From an uncultured Verrucomicrobiota bacterium (lineage in GTDB: Bacteria; Verrucomicrobiota; Verrucomicrobiia; Limisphaerales; JADLHS01): 17,792 bases of DNA. The stretch is taken from assembly GCA_937894935.1 (NCBI GenBank), contig CALAYC010000029.1, forward strand, positions 1-17,792, given 5' to 3'. Position numbers and translations under genes: made by a program. This document shows positions 7,211 to 14,674 of the stretch, piece after piece; position 1 is the stretch's first letter, and every line of letters starts with the position of its first letter. Under the pieces are notes generated by a model. The model saw only the letters and a list, made by a program, of their open reading frames with translations, did not search any database and was not told the origin of the DNA.

Positions 7211-8869
7211 ATGAGTGAAGTCCTTGTCATCGGCCATCGTAATCCTGATACCGACGCCATTTGTTCCGCGATTGGTTACGCGGAATTCAAACGCCGCACC
7301 GGCATGCCGGAAGCCGTCGCCGCGCGCTGCGGCGATACCAACGATCGGATTGATTTCGTCCTGAATACTTTTGGCGTACCTGCGCCAAAATTCGTCGCCG
7401 ACGTTTCGCCCAAAGTACGCGACGTGATGCAAACCCGCATCATGAGCGTCACACCCGAAACCACCGCCGCCGAGGCATTGGGGCTGATGGACGAACGTGG
7501 CATCCGCATTTTGCCGGTGCTGGATGAAAGCCGCCGTTGCTGCGGCCTGCTTTCGTTGTTCAAGCTCAGCAAATTTCTCTTTCCCACCGCCAATCGGCTC
7601 GTCGATTCCCGTCGCATCCTTTCTTCGCTTTCAAATCTCGCTAAAACGCTGCACGGCGAAGTGCTCGTCGCGCGGAATCCAGACGAAGAGGAAGATCTCA
7701 CCCTGATGATTGGAGCGATGGGATTGGAATCGTTCGCTCAACGCCTCGAAACGTTCGAACCGACGAAACTCGCCATCCTCGTCGGCGACCGCTGGGACAT
7801 TCAAAATCTTGCCATTCGCGAAGGCGTGCGCGTGCTCGTGGTAACCGGTGGTTTGGAAATCGAAGCCAAAACCATCGAAGCAGCGCAGAAAAACGGCGTG
7901 AGTCTCATCACCTCTCCGCACGACACCGCGACTACTGCGGCACTCTGTCGCGCGGCGGTCGCCGTTCGCCACGTGTTGAATGAGGAATTCATGTGCTTCC
8001 GCGAACACGCACCGCTCACGGTCGTACGCGACGAAGCCACAAGTTCCGGTTATCAGATTTTCCCGGTTTTAGATCAACGCGGCCAAACCGTCGGCATCAT
8101 TTCCAAAACCGACTTTCTCAAAACGGTGAACCGCAAATTGATCCTCGTGGATCACAATGAAATCTCCCAGGCGGTTCAGGGCGCGGACGAAGTCGAAATC
8201 ATCGAGATCATCGATCACCATCGCATCGGCGCGCTCACCACAGATCAACCCATTCTCTTTCGCAACGAGCCGGTCGGTTCAACCAGCACGATTGTGGCAG
8301 ATTGTTTCTTCCGGCATGACGTGGAATTACCGAAACCGATCGCCGGTTTACTTCTCGCCGGTTTAGTCTCCGACACGCTGAATCTCACCTCGCCCACCAC
8401 CACGGCGCGTGACGCAGAAGTGTTGCGGCGATTGGAGAAAATCACTGAAGTCAACGCGAAGCTGTTCACCGAAAAACTGTTCGCCTCCGGCTCGCTGCTG
8501 ACTTTGCACACCGCGCCGAAAGCGATTACGACCGACTGCAAAGAATACACCGAAAGCGGTCGCTCGTTCAGCGTGGCACAAATCGAGGAAATCGGCTTCG
8601 ATCAATTCTGGAAACGCAAACAGGAGTTACTCACGGCGCTGAAGGAATATTGCGCTGAACACAAATATCTTTTCTCCGCCCTGCTCGTCACCGACGTCAC
8701 AACGCAGAACTCACTGTTGGTCGTTGCCGGAGACGAATCATTCCTCGCGCAGATTGATTATCCCAAACTGGAGCCCGGAATTTTTGAACTTCTGGAAGTG
8801 GTCTCGCGCAAGAAGCAGTTGCTCCCCTACCTCACGCATTGCCTGAAACGCATGCGCGCCGAAGGCTGA
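7211..8869 (+). CDS. Manganese-dependent (family II) inorganic pyrophosphatase with CBS and DRTGG regulatory domains
   Basis: This 552-residue cytoplasmic DHH-family enzyme hydrolyses pyrophosphate to phosphate. Catalytic and metal-binding motifs are GHRNPDTDA (His9, Asp13, Asp15), VDHNE (Asp314, His315), IIDHH (Asp335-His337), GSTSTIVAD and the DHHA2 region downstream. Between the first motif and VDHNE there is an insert of about 240 residues: a CBS motif (about 66-125), a DRTGG-like domain (about 145-250, VLVVTGGLEIEAKTIE) and a second CBS motif (about 260-305). This is the layout of CBS-PPases, in which adenine nucleotides inhibit or activate and diadenosine polyphosphates activate. Plain family II enzymes are about 310 residues, so the length fits the regulated subtype. 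The gene is divergent from the metal locus and convergent with the DUF2723 gene (24-nt gap). A Mn/Co-requiring enzyme beside a metal transporter may be coincidence. Confidence 0.95.
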   Translation: MSEVLVIGHRNPDTDAICSAIGYAEFKRRTGMPEAVAARCGDTNDRIDFVLNTFGVPAPKFVADVSPKVRDVMQTRIMSVTPETTAAEALGLMDERGIRILPVLDESRRCCGLLSLFKLSKFLFPTANRLVDSRRILSSLSNLAKTLHGEVLVARNPDEEEDLTLMIGAMGLESFAQRLETFEPTKLAILVGDRWDIQNLAIREGVRVLVVTGGLEIEAKTIEAAQKNGVSLITSPHDTATTAALCRAAVAVRHVLNEEFMCFREHAPLTVVRDEATSSGYQIFPVLDQRGQTVGIISKTDFLKTVNRKLILVDHNEISQAVQGADEVEIIEIIDHHRIGALTTDQPILFRNEPVGSTSTIVADCFFRHDVELPKPIAGLLLAGLVSDTLNLTSPTTTARDAEVLRRLEKITEVNAKLFTEKLFASGSLLTLHTAPKAITTDCKEYTESGRSFSVAQIEEIGFDQFWKRKQELLTALKEYCAEHKYLFSALLVTDVTTQNSLLVVAGDESFLAQIDYPKLEPGIFELLEVVSRKKQLLPYLTHCLKRMRAEG

Positions 8870-8886
8870 GCCAAAAACGTGACGCC

Positions 8887-8903
8887 TGTTCCGTTACGGA
8901 GCA
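8887..8903. terminator. Hairpin shared by two convergent genes (weak)
   Basis: TGTTCCG (8887-8893) and CGGAGCA (8897-8903) form a 7-bp stem, one pair being G-T, around a 3-nt loop. The loop is itself the TAA stop codon of the DUF2723 gene. On the minus strand a TTTTT run occurs about 11 nt after the stem, so it is at best a poor intrinsic terminator. Confidence 0.25.
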
Positions 8904-11900
8904 ACGAGCGATTGCAATTCAGGTGACGTCAACAGTTGTCCCAAAAATGCGTCGCTCTTCGCAGCGGAAACGAGATCAATCGCGCCAGGATTGGTTTGGC
9001 GCTGCGCCTTGTTAATCGTAAGCGCATTTGACAACGCTGTCACAGCTCCCGGCCGCTTCCCCGTACTCATTCGCACCATCGCCAAATCGTACCAGGCTTC
9101 GGGAGTATCCGGATGAACCTCCGTCAACCGCTGCATCGCCGACTCCAATCGCGGCATGTCTTTGAGTTGACGATAGGCATCAATGATGGACGCCAATTCC
9201 ACCATCGTGACTTTCGGATGCTTTACAATCCGATCCAGCAATGGATGCGCGCGTTCGAACTGCTGTGATTGCATGTAAACGTAAGCGAGATTCAACGCCG
9301 CCTTCAAATCATCCGGATTCGCATTCACCTGCGTTTCCAATTGGCCGATGTTACCAATCATCCCCATCCGGCGCTGATGGTCTTCAAGACTGCTAATCAG
9401 ATAATTGATCTGTCCGTTATAGGGATCCAGTTTCAACGCCGTACGCGCCAGTTTCAATGCATCATCCAATCGCGGCGCAATCGGCCCTGGCGGTTGAACG
9501 AGTAACTGCACATAGCGGAACAACGCTTCCGGGCTGTAAGGACAGAAGGCAAACGCCTGTTTGAACGTAAAGTCCGCCTCTTTATAGAAGCGTCGCACTT
9601 CGTCTTCGTTCTTCGGGCGATATTCCGGCGGACATGCGGTCCCGATGCGCCATGCATAAACCCCACCGATCGAACTGCGGAGTTTGGAGAATGCTTTTTG
9701 CGCGTTGTCATCGCGCGCGAATTTCCGTTGGCCCTCGTTCAGCCCGCTCCAGTTGTGACGTAGATAGACCTTCTCGACAAACTTAACGATTTCATCAATC
9801 GAAGTGTCGTACGTAATCCAGTTTCCAATCAGGCGTTCGGAGTATTGCGACCAGAATTCGTGATCGCGCTCAAAGATATCTTCCGTGAACGTCGGCAACG
9901 GCTGCCGATTGATCTTCATGATGATGCCGAACGGGGTCAAATGCGGATACATCCAGTCCAGCGGGAAGCTTTCTTCGACATAGAATTCGTGATTCGGATT
10001 CTTGTCGAACATCACCTTGGTCAACAATCCATTGATCGCCATGACCGCGACCTGACCGGACACCTGCACTTTGCCGCCAACGATTTTGACGTCTTCACCA
10101 GGCTTAAGTTGACCGGCCTGCAAACGGCGTTGCGCTTCGCTGATATATTCGCTGAAGCAATTTTGTGAATCCAACGGCGAAGCAATCTGGATTTCGCGAT
10201 CCGGGTAAACGCCACCAGGACTGATGGCAATCACGCCCGGAAAAGCCGCTTCAATCAATTGCCGTTGCAATCGAATGCGCGTGAAACTTTGCGGCGCTTC
10301 ATAAATAAACGCCTTCAGATGCGGCGTTAATGCGACTCCAGCCGCCGTCAATTTTTCCTGCACCGCTGCCGCAAGCTGCTCGCGATCGCGGCGATTGGCT
10401 TCCAACGCCTGACGCACCGATGCCTCCTCGCCGATAACCGCCTGATAAAACTGCGGACTTGCCTTCATCGCAATCAACTGCTGCATTCCGAGCTGCCCCA
10501 TGCGGTGTTGCGCCTGCAACTGCTCGATCCGCTGGCGCTCGGCCACCAATGCTTCGTATTTGAACAACAACTGCCAGCCATTCGACCAGTTGGTCGCCAG
10601 TGCACTGTCGTCATACAACCCTTGTTCCAGCACCACATTTAAGTCGTTAATCAGCGCTTTCGTCAGCGCGTCAGTATCATTCCCGGTCAACAACGCGCGC
10701 GTTTCCGGTGTCAGTTTTTCCGCCAGCGTCTTCGCAAACTCATTCGTCGGTTGTCGCAACTGCGCCGCAAACGCCGGCAAATCGAGGAAATCCTTTTTCG
10801 TGAAGAACGAACTGCCTGCACGACGACGTTTCTCAATCGATTCGCCGAGCTTCAGCACAAGCTTGTCCAAGCCGAGAGCCGCACGTGCAATCGCGTTGGT
10901 GCGCCGATTCTCCTGACGTTCAGCCGTCGAGCGGAATACGTCCTGGAAGAACGGCAGATCGAGACCACGCATCTTTTGCGCGCTGCGATTGTAATGCGCA
11001 CGGATGTAATTCAGATACGTGCCGTCCGCGAGCGCATTTTGCGTGATGATATAAACATCGCGCCGATCGTAATTCGGATCTGCTTTGTCTTCCGGATCAG
11101 TGAAGCTGTCGCAGAAAATCGTGTACGTCGGACAGAACCGACCCGGGTCCGTGCCACCGTACAACACCGCGTCGCGCGCCATTTCCGGATAAATCGGTTG
11201 ACCGTCTTTACCTTTGAACGGCGGCGTGAACATGTCGTGACCGAACCAATGCCCGAACATGTGACCGCGTTGTTCGTTCTCCGCCCAATGCGCCATGTAC
11301 GATTGCAAGGGCATCACGGCGAACACGACGAGAATCAGCGTCAGCGGCGCGCGGTCTTTCCGGATTAACAACCCGACCAGAAATACCAGCGTCAATCCAA
11401 ACATCAGCACGCTCGCCAGCACCGGCATCGCAAATTGTCCCGGTTCAAAAATCATGAACAGCGTGCTGAAGAACGTTCCAATTCCGGTGAACGAAATCCG
11501 GTCGCCCATCACAATGACCAGCGTCAATCCGAACGAGAACAACATCACGCCACCGGCAATGCCCCGGAACACCGGCCGATCAGCCACCTGTTTTTGGTTG
11601 TTTGAGAACGAAATGCATATCGCTCCGATGAGCACCGCCAACACCTTCGCAATGGCCAACATCGCCGCTGCGTCAGTTCCGATATCCGCATCTGTGCGAA
11701 TAAGCGCCAACAGGCGTGAGAATCCTGTGAGCTTGTCATCCACTCCTGCCGCCGCGCCACGGAACAGCACATACGAAATCAGCATGTTCACGAATCCAAG
11801 ACCAGCGATCGCAAAGACCGATTTAAACGTCGTATTGTTGGATTCAGAACTGCGCATCATCTGGAAGATGGCCACGACGAAGCAAACCGCGGTCAACAAC

Positions 11901-13702
11901 AGGTAGGTGATTTTCACCAGCCCGTTCATGAAGAGATTCTGTCCGGCCACTTCCGGATCTGTGAACAACGAGTAAGTATCCACCGCCAGCGCGTACAACG
12001 CCAAGTCCGCCGCCACGATACCGAGCACAATACCCACGCGTCGCCAGATTTGATAATGCGTTGCTAATAGCGCCGTCAGCAAAGCGATGCCGTAGCCGAC
12101 TCCGATTGAAACCACGACGTGCGACGCCGTGAAGAACACGCGCACCAGATCACGCGCCTGCCGATCCGGCGGTGGCGCGAGCAGGAACACCAACAGCGGC
12201 CCGAGACAGATGAAAATTCCCACCAATCCGACAATCCATTTCCGCTCACGCGATTGCATCGTGCGATAAAACAGGAACACGCCGATGGCAATCAGAACGC
12301 AGACGAGATTGAACTCATTGTCCAATCCGTCCAGATACATCAACAATTGCTTCGAATAGGTGAAGACGAAGCTGGTAAACCATTCCAATCCTTCACCCGT
12401 TCCATCCGTGGGTCTGATTTTTTCGTATTGGCCGCGCGTGAACGCGTGAATGAAACCTTCGAGCGTTCGGGGATAGCCCCATTGCATCGGTGGATTGCTC
12501 GCCCCGGCAATCGGCATGTAGAGATAGAACGCCATGCCGATGAGAAACGCCACGCCGGAACCGATCGCAATCGCCCAATGCCGGGAACGTCGCAGTTTGT
12601 TGAGGAAGAGCGAGTCAATCGCGGCCGCGATTCGCAACCCCGCAAACAAAATCGCTCCCAGGAGCGGCAGCCACCGGATTTTCGCCAATTGTTCCGCCGC
12701 GCGGGTGACTTCGAAGTCATTGGTCGGCGTCTTGATTCCCATTTTCATGAGCAGGAACAGAACCGCCGTAATCACCACCACGCCGCAACCGATCCAACCG
12801 CTGGTCTCGCGTTTCTCTTTAATCGAAATCCACGTCCAGCCGGCGATTGATCCCAGGCCGACAATGTTGAAGAACAGATAAACCATCTTGTTCCCCGCCA
12901 ACAGCGACGGTCCCATCCAGAGCAAGGCCAGATAGACGAAGACGTTCCAGAACAGGAATTCGCGCCCCAATCGTGGCTTCACCGCCACAATCAAAACTTC
13001 CAGCCCAATCGCAATCGGCAGCAACGATTGGTGATTGTTAACGCAAATGCCGTACATGAAGAACGCCCATAGCAGATACCGGTTCTGATGCGGCGCATAC
13101 GTCCAGCGCAACAGGAAGATAAGGGTGGCAATCAACGACAACACGCTGAAGGAATAAACCTCCACGATGATGGATTGACTCCACATGTAGCCGTTGAAGC
13201 CCAGCAACAACGCGGCAACAAAGCCGGTGACGAAACAAATCGCGTTTTCCCATTTGCCGGCGATTTCTTTCAGTTGCGCGATGCCTTCCATCAACATGCT
13301 GCCACCGCGCGATACCATGAGGCCCAGCAAACCGCACGCAATCGCGCCTGCCGTCGCTTCGCCCAACGCCACGCGCCAGGCGATGTTTCCGACCGGCAGC
13401 CAGTTCGCCCAGAAATAGGTGTAAATCGTCCAGACTGGATAACCCGGCGGATGCGGAATGCCGCCATAAAGCGACGCCACCGCCAGTTCACCCGAATCTT
13501 CCAAACCCAGATCCGGCGATAACGTCCAGTAGTAACCGAACCAGACGAACAGTGTGGAAACGAAAAAGGTCAACCAGTCGATGCGCCGAAACAGTGGTGG
13601 CGTAACGGCGGGAATGGTTTCAACCCCAGTGGGCGTTTCCGGCGGAGTGGCCGGCGTTTGTTTGGCTTTGGCCGGCGCAGACTTCGTTTTATCCATGCTC
13701 AT
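8894..13702 (-). CDS. DUF2723 (TMEM260-like) membrane glycosyltransferase-type protein with C-terminal TPR-like region
   Basis: This is a 1602-residue integral membrane protein. A Pro/Ala/Thr-rich cytosolic leader (1-40) precedes a first membrane span (about 43-60) and the DUF2723 signature SPDLGLEDSGELAVAS (62-77), then GGIPHPPGYPVW (80-91). Many further membrane segments follow to about residue 850. After them comes a long soluble part containing RDAVLYGGTDPGRFCPTYTIF, and the last 200 or so residues (PEALFRYVQLL, NPDDLKAALNLAYVYMQSQ, DTPEAWYDLAMVRMSTG) are TPR-like helical pairs. The human homologue TMEM260 is an O-mannosyltransferase, and the Asp/Glu positions in the first loop resemble GT-C catalytic sites. 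A role in glycosylating exported proteins is therefore plausible but inferred. The ATG at 13702 lies 6 nt after the stop of the small membrane-protein gene and downstream of a sigma factor, suggesting one transcript. Confidence 0.88.
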   Translation of the reverse strand: MSMDKTKSAPAKAKQTPATPPETPTGVETIPAVTPPLFRRIDWLTFFVSTLFVWFGYYWTLSPDLGLEDSGELAVASLYGGIPHPPGYPVWTIYTYFWANWLPVGNIAWRVALGEATAGAIACGLLGLMVSRGGSMLMEGIAQLKEIAGKWENAICFVTGFVAALLLGFNGYMWSQSIIVEVYSFSVLSLIATLIFLLRWTYAPHQNRYLLWAFFMYGICVNNHQSLLPIAIGLEVLIVAVKPRLGREFLFWNVFVYLALLWMGPSLLAGNKMVYLFFNIVGLGSIAGWTWISIKEKRETSGWIGCGVVVITAVLFLLMKMGIKTPTNDFEVTRAAEQLAKIRWLPLLGAILFAGLRIAAAIDSLFLNKLRRSRHWAIAIGSGVAFLIGMAFYLYMPIAGASNPPMQWGYPRTLEGFIHAFTRGQYEKIRPTDGTGEGLEWFTSFVFTYSKQLLMYLDGLDNEFNLVCVLIAIGVFLFYRTMQSRERKWIVGLVGIFICLGPLLVFLLAPPPDRQARDLVRVFFTASHVVVSIGVGYGIALLTALLATHYQIWRRVGIVLGIVAADLALYALAVDTYSLFTDPEVAGQNLFMNGLVKITYLLLTAVCFVVAIFQMMRSSESNNTTFKSVFAIAGLGFVNMLISYVLFRGAAAGVDDKLTGFSRLLALIRTDADIGTDAAAMLAIAKVLAVLIGAICISFSNNQKQVADRPVFRGIAGGVMLFSFGLTLVIVMGDRISFTGIGTFFSTLFMIFEPGQFAMPVLASVLMFGLTLVFLVGLLIRKDRAPLTLILVVFAVMPLQSYMAHWAENEQRGHMFGHWFGHDMFTPPFKGKDGQPIYPEMARDAVLYGGTDPGRFCPTYTIFCDSFTDPEDKADPNYDRRDVYIITQNALADGTYLNYIRAHYNRSAQKMRGLDLPFFQDVFRSTAERQENRRTNAIARAALGLDKLVLKLGESIEKRRRAGSSFFTKKDFLDLPAFAAQLRQPTNEFAKTLAEKLTPETRALLTGNDTDALTKALINDLNVVLEQGLYDDSALATNWSNGWQLLFKYEALVAERQRIEQLQAQHRMGQLGMQQLIAMKASPQFYQAVIGEEASVRQALEANRRDREQLAAAVQEKLTAAGVALTPHLKAFIYEAPQSFTRIRLQRQLIEAAFPGVIAISPGGVYPDREIQIASPLDSQNCFSEYISEAQRRLQAGQLKPGEDVKIVGGKVQVSGQVAVMAINGLLTKVMFDKNPNHEFYVEESFPLDWMYPHLTPFGIIMKINRQPLPTFTEDIFERDHEFWSQYSERLIGNWITYDTSIDEIVKFVEKVYLRHNWSGLNEGQRKFARDDNAQKAFSKLRSSIGGVYAWRIGTACPPEYRPKNEDEVRRFYKEADFTFKQAFAFCPYSPEALFRYVQLLVQPPGPIAPRLDDALKLARTALKLDPYNGQINYLISSLEDHQRRMGMIGNIGQLETQVNANPDDLKAALNLAYVYMQSQQFERAHPLLDRIVKHPKVTMVELASIIDAYRQLKDMPRLESAMQRLTEVHPDTPEAWYDLAMVRMSTGKRPGAVTALSNALTINKAQRQTNPGAIDLVSAAKSDAFLGQLLTSPELQSLVAP

Positions 13703-13708
13703 TCTAAA

Positions 13709-14083
13709 TCAGTTGCCTGTAATGGGCGTAAAGGAACGCACACTAGACTGGGAATACCCCCTGTTTGTCCATTCAAAAGTATCCCAACGATTGGCCGCAG
13801 ATTGCAGATTTCCCGCCAGATACGGCGCATAACTCTGATTGCTCATGCTCATCGCCACCAGCTCCGGCCGCAAATTCTCCACCGCGAGCATCGGCCCTTG
13901 GAATTGTTTCCAACTGGCCAGCGTCAAGACCAGACACGCCGCCACCGGCGCAAACATGCCCGCCAGGCGCGACCACGCCAGCACCGCTGCGTCCGGAGCG
14001 AACAATCGTTTCTCAAGTTTCCGGGAGGGACGGCGCAGCGTCCAGGAACGCAATTGTTCCTCCAATTGATTCATCTCGTCCAC
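13709..14083 (-). CDS. Small single-span membrane protein, possible anti-sigma factor
   Basis: This gene encodes 124 residues: an acidic/amphipathic N-terminus (MDEMNQLEEQLRSWTLRRPSRKLEKRLF), one membrane segment (about 40-59, RLAGMFAPVAACLVLTLASW), and an Asn/Ser-rich C-terminal part presumably outside the cytoplasm. GTG 14083 is supported by a strong ribosome-binding site (AAAGGAGAG ending 4 nt upstream), itself inside the sigma gene. A second start, ATG 14074, has poorer spacing. It overlaps the upstream sigma-factor gene by 71 nt in another frame, as sigma/anti-sigma pairs often do. No HxxxCxxC zinc anti-sigma motif is visible, so the anti-sigma role rests on position and topology only. 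Six bases separate its stop from the DUF2723 start. Confidence 0.7.
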   Translation of the reverse strand: MDEMNQLEEQLRSWTLRRPSRKLEKRLFAPDAAVLAWSRLAGMFAPVAACLVLTLASWKQFQGPMLAVENLRPELVAMSMSNQSYAPYLAGNLQSAANRWDTFEWTNRGYSQSSVRSFTPITGN

Positions 14084-14564
14084 ACGACTCTCCTTTCAAA
14101 CAGGCTCGCAGTTTTTGCAAACCATATCGATACCGCCCCGCCGCGGTGTGCGGCGAGACTTCCAGCAATTCGCCAATTTCTTCAAACGTGTATTCGTGCC
14201 AGAGCTTCAACACGATGACCTCGCGATGCGCCACGGGCAGCTCCGCCAGACAACGCATCGCCGCCCGTTCCGCCGCCGATTCATCGCTCGACCGTTCAAA
14301 CCACCGATGCGACTCAAACTCCCGCGCCACCCGCCGCCAGAACGAACGCCGATAATTCAACGCGCGATTCCGAAAACTCCGCACACAGTAGCGCTCCGAT
14401 TGTTCCGGCTCTTCCGCCAACGCCAACAACGCAACGAACGTCTCGTGCAAAACGTCTTCCGCTTCGACATGCGATAACCCCAGCGCGCGACCGTAGAGAA
14501 TCAGCTCGCTCGCTTTAGCTCGGTAAAGACGTTCGCACCAACGCGGTGTTTGCCCGGCATTCAC
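14013..14564 (-). CDS. ECF-type RNA polymerase sigma-70 family sigma factor
   Basis: This is a 183-residue two-domain sigma factor. Region 2 covers about residues 18-75, with SHVEAEDVLHETFVALL (DxxxE...F pattern) and the RNA polymerase/-10 contact stretch SFRNRALNYRRSFWRR. Region 4 covers about residues 100-153 (LPVAHREVIVLKLWHEYTFEEIGELLEVS, helix-turn-helix for the -35 element). The GTG start at 14564 directly follows an in-frame TGA, so no longer form is possible. The last 23 or so residues after the HTH are encoded in the overlap with the next gene and look unconserved. The gene heads a run of three (sigma, small membrane protein, DUF2723 protein). Which ECF group it belongs to could not be decided by eye. 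Confidence 0.88.
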   Translation of the reverse strand: MNAGQTPRWCERLYRAKASELILYGRALGLSHVEAEDVLHETFVALLALAEEPEQSERYCVRSFRNRALNYRRSFWRRVAREFESHRWFERSSDESAAERAAMRCLAELPVAHREVIVLKLWHEYTFEEIGELLEVSPHTAAGRYRYGLQKLRACLKGESCGRDESIGGTIAFLDAAPSLPET

Positions 14565-14594
14565 TCACCCCATAGACACCGTCCCCGCCGGATT

Positions 14595-14600
14595 TGTATA
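14595..14600 (-). promoter_or_regulatory. Possible -10 element upstream of the sigma-factor gene
   Basis: In the 110-nt gap between lpxB and the sigma gene, the minus strand carries an AT-rich patch with TATACA, four or five matches to TATAAT, about 31 nt before GTG 14564. No good -35 hexamer lies 16-18 nt upstream, so the assignment is tentative. An ECF-specific -35/-10 pair cannot be recognised without related promoters to compare. Confidence 0.2.
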
Positions 14601-14674
14601 AAAATTTTGAAGAAATTCCCTTCCGAATCCCCTGGCTTAGCAGGACTAAGAAGAACCGCCTGCCCTAATCCCGT

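Noticed and set aside
12119..12850. 243-codon plus-strand ORF opposite the DUF2723 gene
   Set aside because: Arg/Gln/His-rich shadow of the minus-strand coding frame with no start signal or family resemblance.
14636..14650. CTTAG/CTAAG inverted repeat downstream of lpxB
   Set aside because: Short 5-bp AT-containing stem with no T-run; not enough to call a terminator.
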